From assembly GCF_000245015.1 (NCBI RefSeq), contig NZ_JH600070.1, forward strand, positions 451,594-515,593: DNA of 64,000 nucleotides. The letters are read 5' to 3'. Within the stretch, counting starts at the first letter, position 1; each line of letters opens with the position of its first letter. Made by a program: the position numbers and the translations under genes. Below are positions 36,619 through 46,000 of the stretch, one piece after another. The notes beneath the pieces are model-generated. The model saw only the letters and a list, made by a program, of their open reading frames with translations, searched no databases and was not told the DNA's origin. The stretch is from Beggiatoa alba B18LD. GTDB lineage: Bacteria > Pseudomonadota > Gammaproteobacteria > Beggiatoales > Beggiatoaceae.

Positions 36619-38547
36619 ATGTTACGCTTTCGGCGGTTTCGCAATCGCCTACTGACTTTTTTTGTCGGACTATTAGTCCTTGTTCAAGCCACCTCATTCA
36701 TTGCCGTCAATAATGCCAGCATTGAAAATGCCCGCGTGACAATGAATCAATCGCTAACAGTTGCGGCAGGCGTTTTTAATCGACTTATTGATGAGCGCGT
36801 TAAAATTCTGTTAGAAGCTGCACGCCTACTCTCAGGCGATTTTGCCTTTAAAGCCGCTTATCACACCCACGCACACGGCACAATTTTATCCGCGACCCAA
36901 AACCACCTTGCCCGTTTAGAAGGGGCAAATGTGATGATGGTTGTTTCTCTCGACGGCAAAATCATTGCCGATACCATGCACCCCGATGTCACTGACGCGC
37001 CTGTTAAATGGGATTATCTGCTCCGCGCCGCAGAAAATGACCCCTACGGTGAAGCCTCCTCGATTGTTTCGATTGATGCACGCCCTTATCAAATGATGGT
37101 TGTGCCACTACTTACGCCTGAATTAGAAGCATGGCTACTGATAGGCTTTGTTATCGATAATAACTTTGCAAAAGACTTAAGCCGTTTATTACTAGCAGAT
37201 GTTTCTATCTTACAACAAGATAAACAACAACAATGGCAATCCGTTGCCAGCACCTTATCTGACCCCATACGCACCGCTTTACCTGAAACCATCACCCAAC
37301 AAACATGGGAAAAAAATCGCAGTTTAGTCTTACACCTCGCCGAACAAGATTATGTTTCAGTGGTTACCCCCCTAATTCAAAAACAAAATATTTATGTTAT
37401 TGCCGTTTTACAACAATCGTTAGAAGAAGCCTTAACTGCATATCGCTCACTACGTAATGCACTGATACTACTATTTATTATTGGGCTAATTCTTTCTATT
37501 GCAGGCGTGGTTTTAATTGCCCAATCGGTTACAAAACCTGTATTAACCCTAGCCGAATCAGCCCGACGCATCGAACAAGGCGACTATCAACAACATATAA
37601 CCCTGCATCAAAAAGACGAAATTGGCGAACTAGCCCGCACCTTTAACAACATGGCACGCGGTTTGGCAGAAAAAGAAAAAGTTCGCAATTTACTGGGCAA
37701 AGTCGTGTCAACCGCTATTGCAGAAGAACTATTAAACAGCAAAGCCATAGAACTCGGCGGGGAAGAGCGCGTCGTCACTGTCCTATTTTCAGATATTCGC
37801 GGTTTTACCGCACTCTGTGAAAATCGCGCCCCAAAAGATATTCTGAGTTTTTTAAATACTTACCTGACTAAAATTACCGAAGTCATAGAAAACAATCACG
37901 GCGTTGTAGATAAATACATCGGCGATGCGGTAATGGCACTATTTGGCGCACCTGTACAACGTGAAGATTCCGCCACCTGTGCCGTGCGCACCGCTGTTGC
38001 AATGGTACAAGTGGTTAATGCATTAAATCGCATGTTTACTCAACAACAACGCCCAACGATAGAAATCGGAATTGGACTACACACAGGGCTAGTTGTGGTT
38101 GGCAATATGGGTTCAGAAACCCGCTTAAATTACACAGCCATCGGTGACGGTGTAAACCTTGCCTCACGCTTAGAAAGTCTGACAAAACAATACGGCGTTT
38201 TTAGCATCGTCAGCGAAGCAACTCGTAATCTTGTCCCCGAATTCATCTATCGAGAACTTGACCGCGTCCGCGTAAAAGGCAAAACCGAACCTGTCAGTAT
38301 TTATGAACTTATTGGGACACCCGACACAGTCCCAGCATCACAACAGCAAGAACTCGTGCAATATCATCAAGCACTCAGCGTTTTTCGAGCGCAAGAATGG
38401 GAAACTGCCCGCCAGCTTTTTGCCGTCCTTAATCAGCAAAATCCCATGACCAAGATTTACAGCATTTACTTGCAACGTATTGATGAATACCAACATTTAC
38501 CCATTAACTCACAATGGGATGGGGTTTATACTTTCCACGAAAAATAA
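36619..38547 (+). CDS. Membrane adenylate cyclase, sensor-HAMP-class III cyclase
   Basis: A 642-residue transmembrane receptor. TM1 is at about residues 11-30, a periplasmic sensor region at 31-275 and TM2 at about 280-302. A HAMP linker (ESARRIEQGDYQQHI) comes next, then a class III nucleotide cyclase domain (385-560). The metal-binding aspartates are Asp392 (LFSDIRGF) and Asp436 (YIGDAVMA). The Lys432 in VVDKYIGD and the YTAIGDGVNLASRLE block suit ATP rather than GTP, so cAMP is the likely product. A tail of about 70 residues follows. It probably couples an external signal to cAMP, in a genome with PilT/PilU motors that are often cAMP-linked. Confidence 0.87.
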   Translation: MLRFRRFRNRLLTFFVGLLVLVQATSFIAVNNASIENARVTMNQSLTVAAGVFNRLIDERVKILLEAARLLSGDFAFKAAYHTHAHGTILSATQNHLARLEGANVMMVVSLDGKIIADTMHPDVTDAPVKWDYLLRAAENDPYGEASSIVSIDARPYQMMVVPLLTPELEAWLLIGFVIDNNFAKDLSRLLLADVSILQQDKQQQWQSVASTLSDPIRTALPETITQQTWEKNRSLVLHLAEQDYVSVVTPLIQKQNIYVIAVLQQSLEEALTAYRSLRNALILLFIIGLILSIAGVVLIAQSVTKPVLTLAESARRIEQGDYQQHITLHQKDEIGELARTFNNMARGLAEKEKVRNLLGKVVSTAIAEELLNSKAIELGGEERVVTVLFSDIRGFTALCENRAPKDILSFLNTYLTKITEVIENNHGVVDKYIGDAVMALFGAPVQREDSATCAVRTAVAMVQVVNALNRMFTQQQRPTIEIGIGLHTGLVVVGNMGSETRLNYTAIGDGVNLASRLESLTKQYGVFSIVSEATRNLVPEFIYRELDRVRVKGKTEPVSIYELIGTPDTVPASQQQELVQYHQALSVFRAQEWETARQLFAVLNQQNPMTKIYSIYLQRIDEYQHLPINSQWDGVYTFHEK

Positions 38548-38570
38548 ACTTTATTGTTTTTCATAAGGGG

Positions 38571-38627
38571 AATGACGCTTTTAAATTCTGCTAATTCTGA
38601 AAATTCTGTGAATTCTGATTCAGACAA
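38571..38627. repeat. Half-element of the CCTGATTCAGA family
   Basis: GAATGACGCTTTTAAATTCTG is followed by tandem AATTCTG words and the end TTCTGATTCAGACAA. The same GAATGACGCTTTTTAAT lead-in is seen at 19468, so it is a right half without a visible left half. It lies between the cyclase gene and a small hypothetical gene. Confidence 0.5.
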
Positions 38628-38736
38628 CAGCGTTAAGACGAGTTGTTTTTTCCGCCGACCCAGAATGACTGATATAATTGAGCAAGATACCTAAATGGTT
38701 GGGTATTTTGTAATACTGATACACTGGAACTTAAAC

Positions 38737-38994
38737 ATGCTGACAGATAAACAAAAATTACAATTACGCACATTTTTAAAAAACTTGGGCGCAAAAGATG
38801 CCGCTGAGTTACAAACAAAAATGTATGCGGATAGCCAATTAGGCGTATTTGAAGAGTTTTTAGTCATGTTGACAGGCAGACCCAAGCCCGAAGCCATTTT
38901 ATATACACAAAAATTAGGTAAAGACTTTCCTGTTAAAGGAAGCACTGACCATGCAATTGAAAATATTGTGAATCGTATGGCGGATTATTACTAA
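38737..38994 (+). CDS. Small hypothetical protein
   Basis: An 85-residue soluble protein, start ATG at 38737; an upstream in-frame ATG at 38695 gives an unlikely N-terminus over repeat-flanking DNA. It is mostly helical, with a charged start (LTDKQKLQLRTFLKNLGAKD) and PKPEAILYTQKLGKDFP. It has no signal peptide or Cys motif. I do not recognise the family. The start and stop are well placed, and a good terminator (39007-39052) follows, so it is likely real. Confidence 0.6.
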   Translation: MLTDKQKLQLRTFLKNLGAKDAAELQTKMYADSQLGVFEEFLVMLTGRPKPEAILYTQKLGKDFPVKGSTDHAIENIVNRMADYY

Positions 38995-39006
38995 ATTCTT
39001 TCTGAT

Positions 39007-39052
39007 AACCTGTTATCCAACTTGGATGATTTGCTTGGTATAACAGGTTTTT
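39007..39052 (+). terminator. Hairpin terminator
   Basis: Arms AACCTGTTAT (39007-39016) and ATAACAGGTT (39040-39049) with a 23-base loop, followed by TTT. It lies 12 bases after the small hypothetical gene. Confidence 0.65.
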
Positions 39053-39071
39053 CCGTTTAGTTGACCCTGCA

Positions 39072-39749
39072 ATGAATAACATTTTAGTCTTTAGCAATGA
39101 TGATGGGCGACGCTTTTCAGTTAAAATCTTGAGAAAATCAGAAAATTATGGCGATGATGATGCGCTAACTTATCATGTAGAAGAGCCTAGCCTAGAGTTT
39201 TTTGATGCAACAGGATTTGATGAGTTCTCTGAGGAAGAACCGATTTTAGGTTATTTTACGGGAATTCGCTGCTTAATCAGTGAGTTGTTTATAGAGTTAC
39301 AGCATCGTTCTACACAACTAGCGGATAATTTTGCCGTTTGGAATATTTCTGAAACGAATTTAACCACAGTGCGTCATTGGTTGGTTAAACATTTAAATAC
39401 GGCAGAAAAAGCTTTTATTTGTTTGGATAATATAGACATGCAAGTTTTGCCTGTCGCTGTTCATACGACAGAGTCATTCACCGCTTTTGATGCGTTAATG
39501 GATAGGATTGAGCCTGAAGAAGAGACTTGTGCGGCATCCGCTAGACGACAAGCTATGTCTAAAGCGGCTAATAGTGTGAGTAGTCATTCTTTATTATTAG
39601 AGTTAGAGCGTGCCTTGCAAGCCTTAGATAAAGCAGAAGTATTAGAAACACAGTGGAAAACAGGTGTTGTGCAAACCCGTTTACATTTGCTCTCTGCAAA
39701 AAAACATATTTTAAAAATCATTGCTTTATTAAATACAAATACGAAATGA
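39072..39749 (+). CDS. Hypothetical protein upstream of rsmD
   Basis: A 225-residue acidic protein, beginning MNNILVFSNDDGRRFSVKIL. It has no signal peptide, membrane segment or recognisable motif. The last 60 residues (SLLLELERALQALDKAEVLE...) look helical and leucine-rich. The stop codon overlaps the rsmD start (ATGA at 39746-39749), so the two are translationally coupled. This suggests a ribosome- or RNA-linked role, but that is inference only. Confidence 0.65.
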   Translation: MNNILVFSNDDGRRFSVKILRKSENYGDDDALTYHVEEPSLEFFDATGFDEFSEEEPILGYFTGIRCLISELFIELQHRSTQLADNFAVWNISETNLTTVRHWLVKHLNTAEKAFICLDNIDMQVLPVAVHTTESFTAFDALMDRIEPEEETCAASARRQAMSKAANSVSSHSLLLELERALQALDKAEVLETQWKTGVVQTRLHLLSAKKHILKIIALLNTNTK

Positions 39750-40330
39750 CAAAATCGTCGCTTCATTCACAGCATAAATCAGCAACAGGAAAGATTCGTA
39801 TTATTGGCGGGGAATGGCGTGGGCGTAAATTATCTGTTTTAGATAAGCAAGGTTTACGTCCAACTTCTGACCGTGTGCGCGAGACTTTGTTTAATTGGTT
39901 AAATTTTCGTGTGCCTGCGAGTCGTTGTTTAGATTTATTTGCGGGAACGGGTGCGTTAGGGTTTGAGGCGGCTTCACGCGGTGCGCAGTCTGTTGTGTTG
40001 GTCGAGCGTGATCGTGATATTGCGCAAAATTTGGTGCAGCAGGTTGCCATATTACAGGCAACACAATTGCTTGTTGTGCATCAGGATGCTTTAAGTTTTT
40101 TAGAAAAAACGCCAACGACACCATTTAATATTATTTTTCTCGACCCGCCTTTTAGTAGCGATTTTTTAACGCCCTGCTTGCAAAAGTTGGCACAGGGATG
40201 GTTAGCACCACATGCTTTATTGTATATAGAGCAAGCCCGCGAGGCTGTTTTGCCTGTCTTGCCTGCAACAAGTATTTTGTTAAAACAACTGACAACAGCA
40301 CAAGTCCGTGCATCACTCGTACAACTGTAA
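39746..40330 (+). CDS. rsmD: 16S rRNA (guanine-966-N2)-methyltransferase RsmD
   Basis: RsmD methylates G966 of 16S rRNA in the 30S subunit. I chose the ATG at 39746, which overlaps the previous stop; an earlier in-frame ATG at 39653 lies inside that gene. The protein is then 194 residues, the usual size. Family blocks are RIIGGEWRGRKL, LRPTSDRVRETLFNWL, motif I LDLFAGTGALGFEAASRG and the catalytic IIFLDPPF (DPPF type). It is followed closely by a DUF2288 gene. Confidence 0.93.
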   Translation: MTKSSLHSQHKSATGKIRIIGGEWRGRKLSVLDKQGLRPTSDRVRETLFNWLNFRVPASRCLDLFAGTGALGFEAASRGAQSVVLVERDRDIAQNLVQQVAILQATQLLVVHQDALSFLEKTPTTPFNIIFLDPPFSSDFLTPCLQKLAQGWLAPHALLYIEQAREAVLPVLPATSILLKQLTTAQVRASLVQL

Positions 40331-40351
40331 TGTTATTTGAATGTTCGCGAT

Positions 40352-40669
40352 ATGATAGAAAATGATGATATAACTCAGGATGAATCCCTTTTTCGTGCAA
40401 AGGTTAATTTAGAAACGTCACGGATTACATGGCAGGAGTTGCAACGATTTTTTGCCAGCGGTTTATTAATTGCGGTGAGTAATGAATTGGATTTAGTACA
40501 AGTCGCGCTTGAAATGTCTCGTGATAATAAAGTGCAATGGCTTGAATGGATGCAAGCGCGAAAAATCGTAAAAGTTTCTGATACTCAGGCGATTCAATGG
40601 CATGAGCGTAATGCAAGTTTATGGGCTGTGGTTGTTAAGCCGTGGGTATTGGTGCAGGATAAAGATTAA
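40352..40669 (+). CDS. DUF2288 family protein
   Basis: A 105-residue soluble protein. The ATG at 40352 is preferred over an upstream TTG. Recognisable family blocks are LNLETSRITWQELQRFFASG, the hydrophobic helix of the SNELDLVQVALEMS region and the C-terminal SLWAVVVKPWVLVQ. The function is unknown. It lies 22 bases after rsmD on the same strand and is probably co-transcribed with it. Confidence 0.8.
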   Translation: MIENDDITQDESLFRAKVNLETSRITWQELQRFFASGLLIAVSNELDLVQVALEMSRDNKVQWLEWMQARKIVKVSDTQAIQWHERNASLWAVVVKPWVLVQDKD

Positions 40670-40672
40670 AAA

Positions 40673-40699
40673 ATAAGGGGCAAAACCTCGCCCCTTAAA
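40673..40699 (-). terminator. Terminator of the GT-C gene
   Basis: Arms TAAGGGGC and GCCCCTTA around AAAACCTC. On the minus strand it is followed by a run of T (complement of TTAAAAAAT), so it is a good terminator for the gene ending at 40728. It also lies just after the DUF2288 stop. Confidence 0.75.
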
Positions 40700-40727
40700 C
40701 GGTAGAAAGAAGATTTTAAAGAAGATG

Positions 40728-42452
40728 TTATTGTGGCGGTTGCGCGGGTGTTGGTGCTGATTCGGCAGGCAGGACAACTTCTGTGTTAAGTGGTAATGGT
40801 AATTGAATCAGCAGAATGCCTGAGCTTTCTAAATAGCCTTTGTGATAAGGTAATTGCATTAGTTTTTTCATGCCGTAATAGTTGACCAGTTTATCAATTC
40901 CTGCTCGAGTCACTAATAAAACATAGCCATTACCATTCGTTACGTAGTTATTCATTTGCTTGATACTGTCGTCATTGATTTGTATAGGAAATAGTTTGAT
41001 AGGGGAATAAGCGGCTATGAAATGGACAAAACGGGGTTGTTCAACGAAGAAAACGGGTAGTTGTTGATGATGACTTGCTAACTCTCTGATTAAGTGGTAG
41101 TAAGGGTTTTTTTCTAAGGAAAGTGTGCTATTGGAAAAGAACCGTGTTTCTGTGGTATCAGTTGCATAAAGTCCCGTAGGTTCTTTTTGTAAATTCACGA
41201 GTCCATTGTAGTAGTAATAGCTTCCTTGAAAGAGTATTCCTAATATCACAAGGCTGATGAGTCCTGCGCCTAGTCCCGAAAAAATTTTAGAAGGAAGATG
41301 CCAAACATAGGCAAATCCCGATACTAAAATGGTAATAAATAACGGGGTTAGCAGTCCAAAATAGCGCACATCATAAGCCAGTAAATTTTTAGTGACTCCC
41401 ATATATAAAAAGCCGGCTGTGTACGCCAGAATACCCATTACGCTAATAAAAATTAATTTCTTACCATAGAATGGTATTTCTGCTGATTCATGGCGAAATG
41501 TCAGTATTGAGCCATATTGCCATTTAAAGAGGGCAAAAAGAGCAGCAATACCAACAAGAAATGATAATAAGTATATTGGTAACTTAAGCGGTAATAGGGC
41601 TAATAGCGCGTATTTTAATTCAATTAAACGCCCGACTAAATCTGTGGGTGAGTTAGGTCGCGTAAATACTCGCCCAACTTCATTATATTGCGTATTAAAA
41701 TCGCCTCCTGAAATATCTCCAACCAGTATATAGTTTTGCCACATTAAATAACCAATAGCGGCAGCAGAAACCAATCCCGCTATTAAATAGGTAATAAGCC
41801 ATTTGCGTTTATTGGGTAATACCCACCATGTCGCAGGGATTAAAATACCTAACCAAATTCCTGCATAACGGGTATAAAACATGCCTATTACACAGAGCGT
41901 TAGTATGCAGAGATAAAAAAGATGTGCGAGCGTTGCTTCTTTTTGCGCACTCTCTATGCAGTAAATAATGCTCCAACAAGCTAAGACGACAAAGGCAGTA
42001 AAGAGGGTTTCACTCCATGCATAGGTGAAAATGACAACCGTCGAGCTTGCGGTTAAAAATAGTGCTGTCCCTAATGTCGCTAACCAGTATCCCCCTAATT
42101 TTTTAAAAAAGAGAAAGCAAAATAAAACGCTGATGAGTAACAGTAAAATAGATAATTGTGCAACAGCATACATCGGCTGTATATCTGATGATAAAAAAGG
42201 CGCGATGGCTATCGGATAAAGTGGTGGCCATGTTGTAAATAAGACAATTTCTGATTCTTGTCCCATTGCATAACTATTTAGGCTAACTCCTTTACCTGCA
42301 TTGAAGTTTTCAGCGGCTTCTACATAAGCAAATGAGTCTGTTGTTGAGGCTGCACCATAAGGGGTGATATTCAACATGGCAATAATTGTAATAATGCTAA
42401 AAATCAGTAAGGTATAAATATCTCGTATTTCTAATGGTACTTTTATAGACAT
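40728..42452 (-). CDS. GT-C fold glycosyltransferase-like membrane protein
   Basis: A 574-residue polytopic membrane protein with roughly ten to twelve predicted helices. A periplasmic loop early in the sequence has the DSFAYVEAAENFNAG pattern (acidic residues after TM1), as in RgtA-, ArnT- and PMT-type enzymes that use polyprenyl-phosphate sugars. The C-terminal 130 residues are soluble and periplasmic. The exact donor and acceptor are not predictable. There is no obvious partner. The next gene upstream on the same strand is a PilZ protein 55 bases away, so they may be co-transcribed. Confidence 0.72.
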   Translation of the reverse strand: MSIKVPLEIRDIYTLLIFSIITIIAMLNITPYGAASTTDSFAYVEAAENFNAGKGVSLNSYAMGQESEIVLFTTWPPLYPIAIAPFLSSDIQPMYAVAQLSILLLLISVLFCFLFFKKLGGYWLATLGTALFLTASSTVVIFTYAWSETLFTAFVVLACWSIIYCIESAQKEATLAHLFYLCILTLCVIGMFYTRYAGIWLGILIPATWWVLPNKRKWLITYLIAGLVSAAAIGYLMWQNYILVGDISGGDFNTQYNEVGRVFTRPNSPTDLVGRLIELKYALLALLPLKLPIYLLSFLVGIAALFALFKWQYGSILTFRHESAEIPFYGKKLIFISVMGILAYTAGFLYMGVTKNLLAYDVRYFGLLTPLFITILVSGFAYVWHLPSKIFSGLGAGLISLVILGILFQGSYYYYNGLVNLQKEPTGLYATDTTETRFFSNSTLSLEKNPYYHLIRELASHHQQLPVFFVEQPRFVHFIAAYSPIKLFPIQINDDSIKQMNNYVTNGNGYVLLVTRAGIDKLVNYYGMKKLMQLPYHKGYLESSGILLIQLPLPLNTEVVLPAESAPTPAQPPQ

Positions 42453-42507
42453 CAGGGTTAGTCCCTATGGGTAAGAAAAAAAGGATAAAAATAAAGTGGT
42501 TAATGAA

Positions 42508-42903
42508 TTAGGTATTTTGAGCTAGAAAGTCCACAAGCTGTTTTAAAAAAGGTATATCTTCAGGATTAACATGTATAAATTGAAAACCGACACGGCGTAA
42601 TTGTGGGTTAAACGTATTTTCGTGTATCCAGCGAACTTCTACTTTAACCGTAATCCATTGTTTAGTGAACCCAGCTTGTTGGGGCATACGTAAGGTTAAC
42701 TCGCAGAGGCTGTGCATATTAAAAGGGTTTTCTGTCAACATCATCATGCCTTCTGTTGATATATCTCCTAAATAACCAATTATCTGCGTAGAAATAGGGT
42801 CTATCACATCTAAGTAACTCATTAATTCATTACGGGACTCACGACGACCTTGCATGGCATTAGCCCTCTTAACTGACTTGGTTAGCATCTTGATTTTCAT
42901 CAT
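42508..42903 (-). CDS. PilZ domain protein (c-di-GMP binding)
   Basis: A 131-residue single-domain protein. It carries the c-di-GMP motif: RRESR (residues 20-24) followed by the GDISTEGMMM block (about residues 46-55, D/NxSxxG form). The remaining strands (ELTLRMP, VKVEVRWIHE, RRVGFQFIHV) complete the PilZ barrel. It probably binds cyclic di-GMP and controls surface behaviour, perhaps through the neighbouring membrane glycosyltransferase. It is divergent from the Ig-like surface lipoprotein gene. Confidence 0.85.
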   Translation of the reverse strand: MMKIKMLTKSVKRANAMQGRRESRNELMSYLDVIDPISTQIIGYLGDISTEGMMMLTENPFNMHSLCELTLRMPQQAGFTKQWITVKVEVRWIHENTFNPQLRRVGFQFIHVNPEDIPFLKQLVDFLAQNT

Positions 42904-43006
42904 TATTTTATAAACCGCCGTGAACGGCTTTGTTTAGCGACTATGTTGTATAAATCTAGTAGAATCTGGTGGTTTCCTCTCTGTCAATTTTTCTAAAGGC
43001 ACAAGT

Positions 43007-46000
43007 ATGATTTCTTGTATGTTCTCAGCTTTACGAGTTTGGTTCATCGCTGGGCTATTGTTCTTGTTAACAGGCTGTTTAGGCGGTGGTGGTGGTTCTG
43101 GGGGCACAACAACGCCCTCACCAACTGTCACTGCATTAGTAGTGACCAGCTCCGCAACTATCTTAGGCATGGGAGAGCAAGCAAGTATTCAAGTATTGGC
43201 AAGCCAAGCAGATAATATGCCCGCAACAGGGGTCATGGTGCGTTTAACCTTAACAGGTTCTGCCAGTGCGGATGTCATAGAGAAAGAAACGGATGAAACA
43301 GGCTATGCCCGCTTTACACTCACTGATGCACAAGCGGAAACTGTTACATTGACAGCAAGCAGTGGTTCAGTAACTCAACAAATACGCTTGTATTTTGGCG
43401 CAACGTTAACGCTATTACCAACCACGGTGAACGCGCTAACCAATACAGAACTTACCGCATTATTGAAAGATGGAAATAACAGCCCCTTAGCAAATCAATC
43501 AGTGAACTTTCGCTTTGTTAATAATAATAATGAAACCTTATCAGCTGCGAACGTGCAAACAGACAGCACAGGGATAGCTAAAGTGACCGTGACTGATATA
43601 GAAGAAGATGGCGGGGTTGCTTTAGTCAATGCCAATGTTGGTACACTCAATGCCCGCGCAACGGTGAATTTTCGCGCTGTATTTGGACAAAATCGCCAAC
43701 TCGAAGCCAGTAGTAATGCAACGTTATTAGCCATCAATCAAATTGCAACCATTACTGCCAGAATTATCGATAAAAATAGCTTACCCATTGCAGGACAAGC
43801 AGTTACATTTAATATCAGCACATTAACAGGTGGAACTGCACAAGCCTTATTATCCCCTATCACTGGTATTAGTAATGCACAAGGGGAAGTTATTGCAACG
43901 GTGAGAGGAACAAGCGCAGAAAATATTCTGATTACCGTTCAAGCAGACACCGCAAAGCAAACCATCCCAATATACATTGGTGGACGTGTACAACTTTATC
44001 CGAGCATCAATAACGGCGTTGCCGATGGTAAAACCGCTAATACGTTACAAGCCATTGTCAGCGATGCGTTTGGCGCGATTATTCAAGGCGTGCCTATTCA
44101 CTTTCAAGTCAACAGTGGCAATGCCTTACTCTCCGCTCCCAGTGTCATTAGCGACAGTAAAGGACAAGCACTTGTGCAAATAACCAGTACCCAAATTGGT
44201 ACTGCGACTATCCTTGCAAGCGTCGGTACAACAAACAGCGACCCAGCCAGTATTAACTTCCTCAACAGCCACATTAATGCCAATATCGCAACGATAGATA
44301 CCATCGTCAGCAATAACAGTGCGCCCGCAGATGGTAATAGTGCTGTAACGCTCACGGTTATTGTGCGTGATAACAATGGCAACCCCATCAGTGGACAAAC
44401 GGTGAATTTACTCAGCAGTTCTGGCTCTGCTTATTTATCCAGCGTCAGCAGTATTACAGGGATTAATGGCAGTATAGAAATCACTATAACCAATACAATT
44501 GCCGAAACCTTCAGCATTACCCCCTACGCGGGCGGTAAACAAGGCAATCTCAGTACAATAACCTTTGTTACCACCAGTGCTACACTCAGCCTAAGCGCAA
44601 GTGAAACCCTCCTACCAACAGGCGGAAGCACAACAATCACCTTACAAGCTCGTCAACCAAACAATAATAACCCCGCCAGTCAACAAGCATTTACCGCCAG
44701 CGTCTCAGGTTCAGCCCGTTTAACAGGCGTTCCTACTGTCACCGACAGCGCAGGACGAGCCACATTTACCGTTACTGATAATCTTGCCGAAACCGTTGTT
44801 TTACAAGTCAGCAGTGGCGCGACGGTTCAAACTTTAACCCTCTATTTTGGCGCAAGTTTAAGCCTACAACCCACCACCAGCACAGGCTTGACCAGCAAAA
44901 CCCTCACTGCTTTACTCAAAGACGGTTTTAACAGCCCTCTACCCAATCAAACAGTGACTTTTCGCTTTACCAACACCAACAACGAAACCTTAACCCCTAA
45001 CAGTGCCATTACTGCGAGTGACGGCACAGCCACCGTGACAATTACCGATATACTCCAAGACGGTGGCACTGTTGTAATTCAAGCCAACAGTGGACAAGTC
45101 ACTGCACCAGCAGCAACCATTCATTTTTTAGCGACTTTTGGCAATAACCGCCAACTAGCAATAAACAGTAGCGATACCGTACTCGCAGTCGGTGATAGCA
45201 GTACCATTACCGCAACCATCACAGACAATAATGGCTTACCCATTGTCGGGCAAACCGTACAATTCCAAGTGAGCAACCTGAATGGCGGTAACAGCACCGC
45301 ACAATTAAGCACAAACTCAGGGATTAGCGATGCACAAGGCAAAGTCACGACTCAAGTTACCAATGCACAAGGCGAAAATACCCGCGTTACCATTCAAGCA
45401 GACACCGCTAGCCAATCCCTGCCTCTCTACTTTGGCGCACAACTACGGTTTACCAACACCCCACAAGAAGGCGTTGCTGATGGTAATACCCAAACAACAC
45501 TGCTCCTCAGTCTCAATGATGCCAATAATCGCGGTATTGCAGCCATTCCCGTTTACTTCAACGCCACAGGGCTGGCATTACTCGACCAATTTCAAACAAC
45601 CACCGACGACACAGGACGTGCAACCATCCATGTTAGCCATCATCAAATTGAAACAGTGACGATTAATGCACAAGCAGGACGTTTAAACGCCAATGCACAA
45701 GTCAATTTCAACATCAATGTAACCGAAGCCAGCACTATCCGTTTAACCAGCGATATCAGCACCCTTTCACTGGGCGGCGTAACCACCTTAACCGCACTCG
45801 TACAAGACGCACAAGGCAATAACGTCCGCGATGGCACACAAGTTCGTTTCACCAGCTCACTAGGCGTTATCACTGCCACCGCTGTCACCCAAAACGGACG
45901 CGCAACAGCAACGTTTAACGCCAGCACCCAAGCAGGGCTTGCAACCCTTTCCGCCAGCGTCAACACCAACACAGGCGTTATAACAGACAACTTTAGCCTC

